Positions 16,460 through 25,414 are shown, numbered from the stretch's first letter. The stretch: DNA of 64,000 nucleotides from VRUG01 sp965372745 (GCA_965372745.1 CBDVDM010000004.1:1-64000); one strand, 5' to 3'. Program-made: numbers and translations. Notes: generated from the letters alone by a model not told the origin.

Positions 16460-16474
16460 ATTGGAAAAAGATAA

Positions 16475-16489
16475 GCAATAGCTGTGCCA
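16475..16489 (-). promoter_or_regulatory. Sigma-54 promoter for the TPR/fliL/fliM/flhA group
   Basis: On the minus strand the site reads TGGCAC-N5-TTGC, a perfect match to the -24/-12 consensus with GG and GC 10 bases apart. The transcript would start near 16463 and run into the structured leader and the large TPR gene. Confidence 0.8.
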
Positions 16490-16615
16490 GAGTAGATGAA
16501 AGGTTGCGGGGACAGTTTTTTCGGGGATTTTATGATAAAAACCGATTTTTTGAGTTGTAGAAGACAGGTTAAGGTTAAACTAAGGTGTCAAAATTCTATA
16601 CGAATCGATGGTTTT

Positions 16616-18049
16616 TCAGACAACTGCAGGCTCAAGGAATTTGAGTTCACCCGGCTGTTCGAGAGGTTGATTGGATGTGGAATGGTTTTTTTCGATATTA
16701 TATTGTTTTACTTTTGCGTAGAGGGTTGCTCTGTTTATGCCCAGTAGGTTCGCAGCACGGGTTTTTTGCCACCCGGTTTCCTGAAGTGCTCTTGCAATAA
16801 GCTCTTTTTCAGCTTGGGCCAGTGAGAAGTCTTTAATATTGCTCGCAGTTGAGTTTTGCGATTGTTGCTCGATTTCTTCGGTATCAATAACGATACTGCT
16901 GAGTCCGATTTTGTCTGTTGTTTCGAGGAGGATAGCTCTTTCAATGGTATTGAAGAGTTCGCGAACGTTGCCGGGCCAATTGTATTCTTGAAGAGCTTCG
17001 AGTGCTAACTTCGTAATAGATTTGATTTTTCCTGCCTTTTCCGGACAAATTGTTGAATTTTTTATAAAGTATTTTGCTAAAAGTGAAATATCTTCAACTC
17101 GATTCGGCGATCTGAGAGGTGCAAGTTTGATGGGGAAAATGTTAAGTCTGTAATAGAGGTCTTTTCTGAAACGATTAGCCTTGAGTTCATTTTTGAGGAT
17201 TCGATTGCTTGATGCGATTATGGTGGCATTACATGCAATATCCTTTATTCCACCGACTTTGCGAAAGGTTTTTTCCTGCAGGACTCGCAGCAGTTTTGCC
17301 TGGAGCTCGAGTGGCGTTTCACTAATTTCATCGAGAAAGACGGTTCCGTTACCAGCCAATTCCAAAAGTCCGATTTTTTCCCGGTCGGCACCGGTGAAAG
17401 AGCCTTTAACATGGCCGAAAAGCTCGCTTTCAAGTAAATTAGCAGTTAAAGCAGCGCAATTGAGGGCGACGAATTTTTCTTCTGGATGTCTTAAGAGATG
17501 TATGGCTTTTGCAGCGAGTTCTTTTCCTGTTCCTGTTTCACCGGTAATTAAAATTGGACTGCATTTGCTTTTGGCAACCACTTTAATCATTTTGAGGGTG
17601 TTTTTGATGGCCTGACTTTTACCCACGATTGGGATAGAAGCAGCAAAGTCTTCAGCGAAAAAGCAATTGTCGGTTAATTCGAAATTGTCGCTGGCAATAC
17701 CATTTTTCAATTGATTGACAATTTGTTTTAGGCGGATGTGATCTTTTTCACCTTGAATGTAGTCGTGAACCCCGATTTGCATAAATTCTGCGATAATATC
17801 AGAATTATTTTCATCATTGCCAACGATTATAACCGGAATGTTTGAGGTTAGGTTTGCCGAATCGAGGAATTGGCGAATGTGTTCGAGAGAGAAGTAATGG
17901 TCAAATAATATCAGGTCCGGCTCAACAGCCTGAGTGATATCCAAAGTTTCGACAAGGTCGTCGGCGACAAATATTTCCTGTCCGACCTGTCTTGCAAGTT
18001 TCTGAACTTCTGTATTCCTGCCTGCAACAACAATTCTGCGTAAACTCAT
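16616..18049 (-). CDS. NtrC-family sigma-54 activator, FlbD-like, with degenerate receiver
   Basis: The 477-residue product has a receiver-like N terminus (about 1-115), an AAA+ domain with GETGTGKE at 170-177 and the sigma-54 contact loop as GSFTGA at 216-221, and a C-terminal Fis-type helix-turn-helix (GWQKTRAANLLGINRATLYA). The receiver keeps an Asp at the phospho-site (D50, in DLILFD), but the acidic pair after strand 1 is AGRN and the conserved Lys is Gln (Q99), so normal phosphorylation is unlikely. It lies just upstream of a sigma-54 promoter on its own strand and divergent from the sigma-54 hook operon. It is a plausible master activator of both. Confidence 0.88.
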   Translation of the reverse strand: MSLRRIVVAGRNTEVQKLARQVGQEIFVADDLVETLDITQAVEPDLILFDHYFSLEHIRQFLDSANLTSNIPVIIVGNDENNSDIIAEFMQIGVHDYIQGEKDHIRLKQIVNQLKNGIASDNFELTDNCFFAEDFAASIPIVGKSQAIKNTLKMIKVVAKSKCSPILITGETGTGKELAAKAIHLLRHPEEKFVALNCAALTANLLESELFGHVKGSFTGADREKIGLLELAGNGTVFLDEISETPLELQAKLLRVLQEKTFRKVGGIKDIACNATIIASSNRILKNELKANRFRKDLYYRLNIFPIKLAPLRSPNRVEDISLLAKYFIKNSTICPEKAGKIKSITKLALEALQEYNWPGNVRELFNTIERAILLETTDKIGLSSIVIDTEEIEQQSQNSTASNIKDFSLAQAEKELIARALQETGWQKTRAANLLGINRATLYAKVKQYNIEKNHSTSNQPLEQPGELKFLEPAVV

Positions 18050-18247
18050 GTTGTCTCGCCATAAGAGTATTCCCCCAAAGAGTACTTTTACAAAAAGAGA
18101 TAATGCTACAATGTAAATCCGAACCTAACATAAAGTAGTTAAAGAAGTTAATCGTCAAAAATGGTTTTAAAACTTTAATTTTTTATGGGACTGGCCAATA
18201 ATGTCACCATCCATGTAGATTTTATCCGGTTAATATTGGACTGTACT

Positions 18248-18320
18248 TTATCGGACACTGCTTTGAATGGATGAAACAGTTCGTGACATTAGTTTTAATA
18301 AAGTATTCTTATCGGACACT
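18248..18320 (+). repeat. 12-bp direct repeat pair, candidate activator binding sites
   Basis: TTATCGGACACT occurs exactly at 18248-18259 and 18309-18320, 61 bases (close to six helical turns) apart. A 10-of-12 match in reverse orientation (AGTGTCTGATAT) lies at 30780-30791, upstream of the other rightward sigma-54 promoter. This is consistent with binding sites for a shared sigma-54 activator. Confidence 0.5.
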
Positions 18321-18605
18321 CAAATATTCAGAGCGGTATGGTCGTGAACGAGAATTGTTTATAGGACGTTATATTTTTTCGCAATAAAACGAAAAAACGA
18401 AGAAATTAAAAGATTTTTTCATATCAAATCAAATATTCACGTAATAGCGGCAAAATCTTCCGGAAGATTAGGAAGAAACATCCTTTTGAAAGGCTTGTCT
18501 GGGTGATAATGCAGGGCTGACTCCTGGGTGTTTTGATTTTAATAATTTCGTAACAGCCTGTGAATAAGGCACTTACTACCATAGACAAGGGGTAGCATTT
18601 TATTT

Positions 18606-18620
18606 TGGCACGTTAATTGC
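18606..18620 (+). promoter_or_regulatory. Sigma-54 promoter of the hook/rod operon
   Basis: TGGCAC-GTTAA-TTGC is a perfect -24/-12 match with GG and GC 10 bases apart. The expected transcript start is near 18631, 56 bases before the flgD start codon. Confidence 0.88.
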
Positions 18621-18686
18621 GTACAAGGTCATGTGCATGTGTTTTATTGAAATGAAAAAACGTTTTGAAATAAAAGGACAAAAATC

Positions 18687-19064
18687 ATGGCAGTAGGAGC
18701 AGTATCGGCAAGTAATATTCAGATGGATTATATGAAGCTTCTGGTGACTCAGCTTCAAAATCAAAATCCGCTGGAACCACTTAGTAATCAAGAAATGGCA
18801 TCTCAATTGTCACAGTTTTCACAGCTCGAACAGTTAGAGGGTATGAATTCGAGTTTTTCACAGGTTCTTGAGACGGTTGAGCGAACATACGCCAATTCGC
18901 TGATAGGTAAGGATGTTTCATTTGTGGTTGAGAATGAAGAAGGTGTCAAAGAGATGACAAGCGGTATAGTTGATGAGGTTTTCAATGATGTTGACGGCAA
19001 GATAACTTTATCGGCAGGTGGCCATGTAGTTGGTCTGGAAGAAGTGTTATCGGTAAAGAATTAG
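18687..19064 (+). CDS. flgD: Hook-capping protein FlgD, short form
   Basis: The 125-residue product has the conserved FlgD N-terminal region: DYMKLLVTQLQNQNPLEPLS, then QLSQFSQLEQLEGMN, where the family has D-F-L-x-L-L-x-x-Q-L-x-N-Q-x-P. The C-terminal part (about 75-125) is a short beta-rich tail with SLIGKDVSFV. It lacks the full Tudor/Ig hybrid domain of the 230-residue enteric protein; short FlgD forms occur in other phyla. FlgD caps the growing hook and guides FlgE assembly. It is the first gene after the sigma-54 promoter, with flgE 34 bases downstream. Confidence 0.88.
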   Translation: MAVGAVSASNIQMDYMKLLVTQLQNQNPLEPLSNQEMASQLSQFSQLEQLEGMNSSFSQVLETVERTYANSLIGKDVSFVVENEEGVKEMTSGIVDEVFNDVDGKITLSAGGHVVGLEEVLSVKN

Positions 19065-19098
19065 GGATTAAAGACTTTTACTGTATAAGGAGAAAGAA

Positions 19099-20787
19099 AT
19101 GAGTTTTGCATTGTCCGCAGGCGTAACAGGATTACAGGCCCACCAGAAGATGTTGGATGTCGCAGGTAACAACCTTGCAAACGTTAATACGACAGCATTT
19201 AAATCCAGTAGAATAATTTTCTCAGAGCTGTTAAGTGAGACGTTAAAGAAGGCATCACAGCCGACGGCGACAGTAGGTGGTACCAACCCGCAGCAGATGG
19301 GCAGCGGTGTTGGTGTATCGGGCGTTTCGCCTAACATGGCACAGGGCAACATCGTGAATACCGGTAACCCGCTGGACCTTGCATTAGAAGGTGAGGGTTA
19401 TTTTGTATTGAACGATGGTCAGAAAGATATTTATACGCGTGCAGGAGCATTTGCGGTTGATGCAAACTCGAACCTGGTTGACCCTGCAACGGGTTACAAA
19501 GTTCAGCGTATTGGTTCGGTGGGTGAAACTGACGGCTTCCAGACTATAGGTACTTCAGATATTAAGGTGCCTTATGACGTTGCAATGGCGGCAACTGCCA
19601 CATCAGAGGTGAAAGTAGCAGGTAACCTTAGTGCAGATGCGACATTTACAGCTACTCAGATAAATAAACTCAGTTCTAATGTTTCCTATACCAGCAGCGG
19701 TACTGTGGCTACATCGAGCACTCTAATTGCAGACCTCGACCAGTTTAGCGGTTCATTCGGCACTGTTGATACAGATGGTAAATTGTTTGTTACCGGCTAT
19801 CAGCCTGATGGTACCGCAGTAACTGATGCCACAGGTCTGGACGTGGATGCAACTACAACTCTGGGTGACGTATTGACTTATATAGACAGCAAACTTGGTG
19901 TAGCTAATGTTACTGCCAGCATATCAAACGGCAAAGTAGTAGTAACGGATGATACGGCGGGTTACAGCAAGGCAGATATAACATTAGCCTATACCGGCTC
20001 GAGTGACGGCAGCGATTCTTTGACAATTCCGTCCTATTTTGAGTTGACAACGGTAGGCGGCGAAGAAGTTAAGAACATTAATATTACGGTTTACGACTCC
20101 CAGGGTGGAAAACACGTACTTTCGGGAGCATTTGTTCGAACCAGTACAGCAAATCAGTGGGATATGTTGCTGACATCGATTACAGGTAATATCACTGCTA
20201 TAACAAATGATAATCGTCGAATCAGCGGTCTGACCTTTAATTCTACTACGGGTGCGTATTCGGGTATAACAGGCGGTGATACAGCGCAATTTCAAATAAC
20301 TTTTAACCATGATACCGCCAATCCGCAGACCATATCGATGTCGATGGGTGATGCAGGTCAGTTGAATGGACTGACGCAGTTTGCAGGTAACTCGACAGCA
20401 GTAGCAAGAGAACAGAACGGATACGAGGCAGGCAGACTTTCGACGGTATCTGTGAACAACGAGGGAATTGTAATTGGTGCGTTTTCAAATGGTATTAAGA
20501 AGAATATCGCAACGATACAGATTGCGTTGTTCCAGAACAGCACTGGTCTTGAAAGTGTCGGAAGCGGTTACTGTATTCCCTCGGCGAACTCAGGGGAAGC
20601 AATTGCCACGCAGGCATTGACGGGTGGTGCCGGTTCGATTCATGGTGCATCGTTGGAAAAATCCAATGCAGACGTTGCAAGTGAATTTGTGAGTATGATT
20701 CAGGCTCAGAATGGTTTCCAGGCCAATGCCAGAACAATCAGGGTTGCAAATGATATCCTGAGAGAGTTGACGAATCTAATCAGATAG
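19099..20787 (+). CDS. flgE: Flagellar hook protein FlgE with large insert
   Basis: The 562-residue product has the N-terminal rod/hook motif (LQAHQKMLDVAGNNLANVNT), the FlgE/F/G core GEGYFVLND and the C-terminal pairing helix (SEFVSMIQAQNGFQANART). It is longer than enteric FlgE (about 400). The extra length includes a beta-rich insert at about residues 213-318 (LDQFSGSFGTVDTDG to ELTTVGG), which closely resembles a segment of FliD in this window. The hook is the bent outer joint between rod and filament. AAGGAGAAAG precedes the ATG. Confidence 0.93.
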   Translation: MSFALSAGVTGLQAHQKMLDVAGNNLANVNTTAFKSSRIIFSELLSETLKKASQPTATVGGTNPQQMGSGVGVSGVSPNMAQGNIVNTGNPLDLALEGEGYFVLNDGQKDIYTRAGAFAVDANSNLVDPATGYKVQRIGSVGETDGFQTIGTSDIKVPYDVAMAATATSEVKVAGNLSADATFTATQINKLSSNVSYTSSGTVATSSTLIADLDQFSGSFGTVDTDGKLFVTGYQPDGTAVTDATGLDVDATTTLGDVLTYIDSKLGVANVTASISNGKVVVTDDTAGYSKADITLAYTGSSDGSDSLTIPSYFELTTVGGEEVKNINITVYDSQGGKHVLSGAFVRTSTANQWDMLLTSITGNITAITNDNRRISGLTFNSTTGAYSGITGGDTAQFQITFNHDTANPQTISMSMGDAGQLNGLTQFAGNSTAVAREQNGYEAGRLSTVSVNNEGIVIGAFSNGIKKNIATIQIALFQNSTGLESVGSGYCIPSANSGEAIATQALTGGAGSIHGASLEKSNADVASEFVSMIQAQNGFQANARTIRVANDILRELTNLIR

Positions 20788-20824
20788 TAATATCTGGATT
20801 TTTATATAACAACACTTTGATAAC

Positions 20825-22177
20825 ATGATAACGACACTTTTGACAACCTGGTTTTTTGATTTTCTCACTCTAGCTTTAACGCCGACACAGAGGTGGCAGG
20901 CAGCAAGAAAGTTTGATGTAAGCAGTGATGCTGCCAGCTGGTTTATCTGGATAGGTGGTATAGCTTTAGTATTGTTAACCATTTTGTTTTCTATAGTAAG
21001 TATTCTCCACTTAGTGAAAGGTCGTAAGTTCAGTAAGCAATTGTTTTTTGAATATTCCAATCAAAGGGGGTTAAGTGAGCGGGAACGACAAATTCTTCTG
21101 CGCCTGACAAATTCCGCCGGACTAAAGCAGAGCGGAGCGATTTTCACGATGAGCAGGACTTTTGATAGTGAAGCGGTTAAATTAGTGGATGAGAGTCTTT
21201 CTCTGTATGGGGATGAAGCAAGCAAAAAGTTGATATCGGAGTTGTCATTTTTACGTGAGAAGCTCGGTTTTAAAACACGGTCGTCGTCGATAGGTTCGGT
21301 AAGCAAGCCCAAAAAGATGACCAGCAGACGAATACCGGTAGAGAAGAATGTTTATATCCGTCAGCCTGCAAGGCCTGAACTTGGTGAGATTGAGACGAAG
21401 GTAATTGAAAATAACAACATGAAATTTGTGATTGAGGTTAATAGAGAGGTTGAAACTAAAATCGGCGAGGTATGGTGTGTTCGGTGCAATTTTGGAGCAG
21501 CGATTTGGGAATTTGATACCACGGTGATTAGCAGTAACGTCAATAATTTGGTATTGAACCACAGTGATGATATTCGATTTATAAACCGCAGAGAGTTTCC
21601 ACGGGTTTCAGTCAACAGGCCGGCTTTTATTGCGCGCTTTCCCTTTATCTATTCACTTGGCAACGACTTTGAGAGGCAAGTGGATGAGAATACAGGTATT
21701 GAGCGGAAATTGCCTGATATGCCGCTTGCCTGCGAGAAACCTGAATTTGTTCCTGTAGTTATTAAAGAATTAGCAGGTCCTGGTTTGAGATTAGATACAG
21801 CGATGGAATTGAAAGTAGGGGAAAGAATTCTTGTTGTGTTTAACTTAGAGGAAAAACAGGTACAACGAACAATCCAAAGGTCTGAAGATGAACTTGCTAA
21901 TAGAGAGATGGAAGATGAGGAGCGGTTTATAAAGGTTACTACGGTTTTGTCGAGATTAGTGGAAGATATTGCAGAAGTTCGAAATGTCAAAGCGGTTGCA
22001 AATGGTTTCTCTGTATCGGTTGAATTGACAGGTTTGACTGACTTTGATGTTAGCGAGCTGGTACGTGTTACAAATATTGCTTCTATAAAATACGGAGACG
22101 ATGAAAAGAGTGTTGAAGGTAATATTGAGAACCAGGCGAGTAATGTCGCAAGAGATGAGGTAACACAAGAGGTATAA
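20825..22177 (+). CDS. Membrane-anchored PilZ-like protein (possible flagellar brake)
   Basis: The 450-residue product has one membrane helix (about 39-63), a cytoplasmic helical linker, and a YcgR-like pair of beta domains. The second starts with RREFPR (255-260), the RxxxR motif by which PilZ domains bind c-di-GMP. The second PilZ motif, normally (D/N)xSxxG, appears as ELAGPG at 315-320, so binding may be altered. YcgR proteins slow the motor when c-di-GMP is high. A membrane-bound form encoded between flgE and flgF suggests action at the motor itself. The start of flgF follows the stop by one base. Confidence 0.65.
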   Translation: MITTLLTTWFFDFLTLALTPTQRWQAARKFDVSSDAASWFIWIGGIALVLLTILFSIVSILHLVKGRKFSKQLFFEYSNQRGLSERERQILLRLTNSAGLKQSGAIFTMSRTFDSEAVKLVDESLSLYGDEASKKLISELSFLREKLGFKTRSSSIGSVSKPKKMTSRRIPVEKNVYIRQPARPELGEIETKVIENNNMKFVIEVNREVETKIGEVWCVRCNFGAAIWEFDTTVISSNVNNLVLNHSDDIRFINRREFPRVSVNRPAFIARFPFIYSLGNDFERQVDENTGIERKLPDMPLACEKPEFVPVVIKELAGPGLRLDTAMELKVGERILVVFNLEEKQVQRTIQRSEDELANREMEDEERFIKVTTVLSRLVEDIAEVRNVKAVANGFSVSVELTGLTDFDVSELVRVTNIASIKYGDDEKSVEGNIENQASNVARDEVTQEV

Positions 22178-22178
22178 G

Positions 22179-22910
22179 ATGTCAGAAATGATAGCACAAA
22201 TTGGCTCGAAACTTAATAGTTTGTCGCGGGAAATTAATGTAATAGCCCATAATCTTTCCAATTCCAACACCGTAGGTTTCAAACGCAGGATTAATTCATT
22301 TTCAAGAATATTGGCATCGAAGGGAGTAGGTACAAAGGCAGAGCAGGGGGATGGTGTCAGTTTAAATACAACATACGATTTTACTCAGGGTGATATACGG
22401 ACGACTGGCCGAGCATTGGATTTTGCTTTATGCGGCAGAGGTTTTTTTATGATAGAGACGCCGGATGGTCCGCTTTACACTCGAAACGGGATTTTTCGTT
22501 TGGACGAAAACAGCCAGATAGTAGATTCGTCCGGTCGCATTGTGGCAGGTGAGTCGGGAGCTATTTCGATACCTAATACGGTAGGTCTTTCACAGCTAAG
22601 CGTGACAAGTGACGGTAATATCATGGCTAATGGTGCAGCAATTGGCAGGTTTAAACTGGTTGATTTTAAGGATGACGAGGGTGAACTTTTGTCGGTAGGT
22701 ACAAGCTGTTTTAAAGCACCGGAGGGGTTGGCTGGCCAAGAGCCTGAAAACCTGACGATTAAACAGGGCTTTCAGGAAAGATCAAATGTGCAATTAGTTG
22801 AAGAGCTGGTTGATATGATAATGGTGTCACGGCTTTATGAATCAAATATGAAGTTTATCTCAGTAAAGAAAGACGCTTCCAAGAGTCTAATGGATGTAGC
22901 AAAAAGTTAA
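22179..22910 (+). CDS. flgF: Flagellar rod protein FlgF
   Basis: The 243-residue product has the rod-protein N terminus (LSREINVIAHNLSNSNTVGF), the FlgE/F/G core (LDFALCGRGFFMIETPDGP, YTRNGIFRLD) and the C-terminal ERSNVQLVEELVDMIMVSRL. It is one of two tandem FlgF/FlgG-type genes; order and slightly greater divergence make it FlgF (proximal rod). It starts one base after the PilZ-like gene, so its translation is probably coupled to that regulator. Confidence 0.85.
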   Translation: MSEMIAQIGSKLNSLSREINVIAHNLSNSNTVGFKRRINSFSRILASKGVGTKAEQGDGVSLNTTYDFTQGDIRTTGRALDFALCGRGFFMIETPDGPLYTRNGIFRLDENSQIVDSSGRIVAGESGAISIPNTVGLSQLSVTSDGNIMANGAAIGRFKLVDFKDDEGELLSVGTSCFKAPEGLAGQEPENLTIKQGFQERSNVQLVEELVDMIMVSRLYESNMKFISVKKDASKSLMDVAKS

Positions 22911-22946
22911 TTTGAGGCTTTGCCTTAGTATTAAGGAGAAAAAATT

Positions 22947-23735
22947 ATGTTAAGGGCATTTTCGACATCAGCGACAGGTATGGCAGCACAGCAGATGATG
23001 GTAGATGTGACAGCCAATAACCTTGCCAATATAAATACGACGGGTTTTAAGAAGAGCCATGTTGATTTTCAGGACCTGCTTTATATTAAATTGCGGGATG
23101 CCGGTTCAGAAGTAGTATCAGGCATAAAAAGTCCGACCGGCATTGAAGTAGGCAGCGGGGTTCGAACTGCATCGACAGTAAAAGTTTTTACTGTTGGCGA
23201 GCTTATGAATACCGGCAGGCCGTTGGATTTGGCGATTACAGGGGATGGATTTTTTCAGGTAAGTATGCCTGACGGCAGTACTAAGTATACCCGAGACGGT
23301 TCATTGCAGCAAGGTCCCAATGGCGAGCTGTTAACAACAATGGGATATGCGATAGAACCGGCTATAACAATACCTACTGATGCAGTATCGCTGACGATTG
23401 GTACTGACGGCGGTGTAAATGTTACGACGTCAGCAGGGACGCAAACGGTTATTGGAACTATCCAGTTAGCTCGATTTGCCAACCCTTCAGGCCTTGAGAG
23501 TGTAGGTAATAATCTATTATCAGAAACCGATGCCAGCGGGACAGCAACTGTCGGAACAGCGGGGCAGGGTGCATTCGGAGCGATACAGGCAGGGTTTCTG
23601 GAAAAGTCGAATGTTCAAATGATTACTGAGCTTGTGAATTTGATAACAGCTCAGCGAGCATACGAAGTGAGTTCACGTTCGATACGGGCGGCAGATGAGA
23701 TGCTGCGAAAAGCGATTCAGATAGCAAGATTCTAA
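22947..23735 (+). CDS. flgG: Distal rod protein FlgG
   Basis: The 262-residue product is a typical FlgG: N-terminal MVDVTANNLANINTTGFKKS, the segment PTGIEVGSGVRTAST (the FlgG-specific region), core LDLAITGDGFFQVSMPDGST with YTRDGSL, and the C-terminal EKSNVQMITELVNLITAQRA. FlgG builds the straight distal rod that passes through the P and L rings. AAGGAG precedes the ATG. Length equals that of the enteric protein. Confidence 0.95.
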   Translation: MLRAFSTSATGMAAQQMMVDVTANNLANINTTGFKKSHVDFQDLLYIKLRDAGSEVVSGIKSPTGIEVGSGVRTASTVKVFTVGELMNTGRPLDLAITGDGFFQVSMPDGSTKYTRDGSLQQGPNGELLTTMGYAIEPAITIPTDAVSLTIGTDGGVNVTTSAGTQTVIGTIQLARFANPSGLESVGNNLLSETDASGTATVGTAGQGAFGAIQAGFLEKSNVQMITELVNLITAQRAYEVSSRSIRAADEMLRKAIQIARF

Positions 23736-23749
23736 TGTGAGAAATGACC

Positions 23750-24730
23750 ATGAATAGTAAAACAGTGTTTATTATTTTTATTAGCTTCCTGGTGACACCA
23801 GTTGTTGTATCGGCTGAGAATAAAGATGAGGAGCAATTGTTACAGATTCACCTGCCTCGTGAGGTTACGGTCGAGGGCAATACGCCGAAGTTAGGCGAAG
23901 TCAGCATCATTCGAGGCTCAGATGAACTGGTTATAAAGGCAAGCGATATTGGTCTCGGCCGTATCTCAATGAAAGCTCAGAAACTGATTGTTGACAGAAA
24001 TTTGATACTCAGCAGGTTGGCCAGTAATGGTATCGCATCATCTGATGTGATGTTGACAGGTGCACAAAAGATTGCAATTAAGCAGAATTATAAGTTTATC
24101 GAGGGTCCAGAGTTAGTTGAATTGGCCAGAGCATTTTTAGAAAAGAATCCTGCTGACCGGTCAGTATGCCAGTTGAAGTTGTTGCGGATGCCTGAAGAAG
24201 TGATAATACCTGGTGGGATAGAGGATGTGAAATTTTCGCCTCGTTTGGCGGCGAGCGGGATAAGGAACCAGTCAAAGGTTCAGATAGTGGTACTTGGAGA
24301 CTCAGAGCAGATAGCCGTGAGAGAGGTGAGATTCAGGTTGAAATATAATTGCCGCAGAGCGGTAACGGTTGTTGATATACATCGAGGAACAGTAATCAGC
24401 AAAGAGAACGTGAGAATAGAAAAAGCACTGTCAAATTATTCGGAACCAGCGAATTGGAGCCCACCCTACGGTCTAATCGCACGGCGTCGGTTGCCGGCTA
24501 ATATGGTTATACATGCCAATATGGTCGGTCCTGTCAAGCCGGAAATATTACTAAAACGGAATCAAAGTGTTGTTATCAGAATTGACCGGGGTGGGCTTTT
24601 TGTTACAGCAATGGGCAAAGCGCTGCAGGAAGGCAGTGTTGGGGACTATGTCAAGATAAGAAATGTAGATTCACAGAGGGTGATTTTAGCTAAGGTAAAT
24701 GAAGACGGGACGGTTGAACCTGTTTTTTAA
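23750..24730 (+). CDS. flgA: P-ring assembly chaperone FlgA
   Basis: The product of about 326 residues starts with a signal peptide (TVFIIFISFLVTPVVVSAEN) and ends in an SAF domain (about 190-325) with VVDIHRGTVISKENVRIE, GLIARRRLPANMVIHANMV and the C-terminal VKIRNVDSQRVILAKVNEDG. FlgA is the periplasmic chaperone for FlgI. The protein is about 100 residues longer than enteric FlgA because of an extra N-terminal domain. The ATG at 23750 has a better-placed GAGAA than the one at 23744. It precedes flgH and flgI, as is common. Confidence 0.9.
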   Translation: MNSKTVFIIFISFLVTPVVVSAENKDEEQLLQIHLPREVTVEGNTPKLGEVSIIRGSDELVIKASDIGLGRISMKAQKLIVDRNLILSRLASNGIASSDVMLTGAQKIAIKQNYKFIEGPELVELARAFLEKNPADRSVCQLKLLRMPEEVIIPGGIEDVKFSPRLAASGIRNQSKVQIVVLGDSEQIAVREVRFRLKYNCRRAVTVVDIHRGTVISKENVRIEKALSNYSEPANWSPPYGLIARRRLPANMVIHANMVGPVKPEILLKRNQSVVIRIDRGGLFVTAMGKALQEGSVGDYVKIRNVDSQRVILAKVNEDGTVEPVF

Positions 24731-24741
24731 AAGGAGAAACG

Positions 24742-25368
24742 ATGAGTAAGAAAACAGCTTTGGCAATTGGATTGTTGTTAGCGGTTTGTTTTGTCAATTG
24801 CAGTTATGCAGGTTCGATATGGGCCAAAAGAAGCAGAGACATGCGTGAACTATATGTAGATGATGTTGCCCGTCAGATAGGTGATATTTTGACAATTACA
24901 ATCTACGAATCGAGCGGTGTTTCAAAGGCAACAAAAAGAACTAATGAAAAAAAGACAGATCGTTCAGCCACTTTTGATGGCCAGCTTGGCATAGCTACAG
25001 ACCACGAGAGCTTTCTTCCTAGGATGCCGGGAATAGGTGTGACCGCTTCATCGAACAATAAACTTGATGGTAAGGCGGATTACACTGACAATCGCAGTTT
25101 TGAAGACAGCATCACGGTAGTAGTTATCGATATTCTACCAAACAGCAACTTAGTAGTTCTTGGGACTCGCAGCCGTGATATCGTAGGTGATAAGCAGATT
25201 GTTGAAATAAGCGGAATAATAAGGCCGAGTGACATTGCGTTTGATAATACGGTTGACAGTGAGCGAGTTGCCAACTTTAGAATAGTTGCAAGAAATGAAG
25301 GAGATGCGGAAAGATACAACAGGCAGGGCTGGCTCGGTAATATATTTGACATTCTTTGGCCATTCTAA
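24742..25368 (+). CDS. flgH: L-ring protein FlgH
   Basis: The 208-residue product begins with a signal sequence (LAIGLLLAVCFVNCSYAGS) and then shows the FlgH pattern: VDDVARQIGDILTITIYESS, LPNSNLVVLGTR and VEISGIIRPSDI, and ends RQGWLGNIFDILWPF. FlgH forms the outer-membrane bushing around the rod and in enterics is a lipoprotein. A Cys is present (VNC) but the lipobox is poor, so lipid anchoring is uncertain. Its presence shows that the organism has an outer membrane. Confidence 0.93.
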   Translation: MSKKTALAIGLLLAVCFVNCSYAGSIWAKRSRDMRELYVDDVARQIGDILTITIYESSGVSKATKRTNEKKTDRSATFDGQLGIATDHESFLPRMPGIGVTASSNNKLDGKADYTDNRSFEDSITVVVIDILPNSNLVVLGTRSRDIVGDKQIVEISGIIRPSDIAFDNTVDSERVANFRIVARNEGDAERYNRQGWLGNIFDILWPF

Positions 25369-25414
25369 GCGTGAGTGATATAAAAGCCTTTAAGGTATTT
25401 GAAGGAACAGGTTT

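Larger units (their letters stand above)
18050..18686. other. Long divergent regulatory region without genes
   Basis: This 637-base gap separates the NtrC-type gene (leftward) from flgD (rightward). I see no coding frame in it. It holds a perfect sigma-54 promoter near its right end and a pair of 12-bp direct repeats about 300-350 bases upstream of that promoter. The length is what an enhancer-dependent promoter with distant activator sites would need. Confidence 0.7.

Noticed and set aside
16380..16470. GEMM (c-di-GMP) riboswitch
   Set aside because: The stems are there, but the conserved core segments with AGGGCAAACC and ACGCAAAGCC are not present.
18248..18320. Sigma-28 promoters on the minus strand (TCCGATAA within the repeats)
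   Set aside because: The -10-like part matches, but nothing resembling a TAAA -35 box lies at the right distance in either copy.
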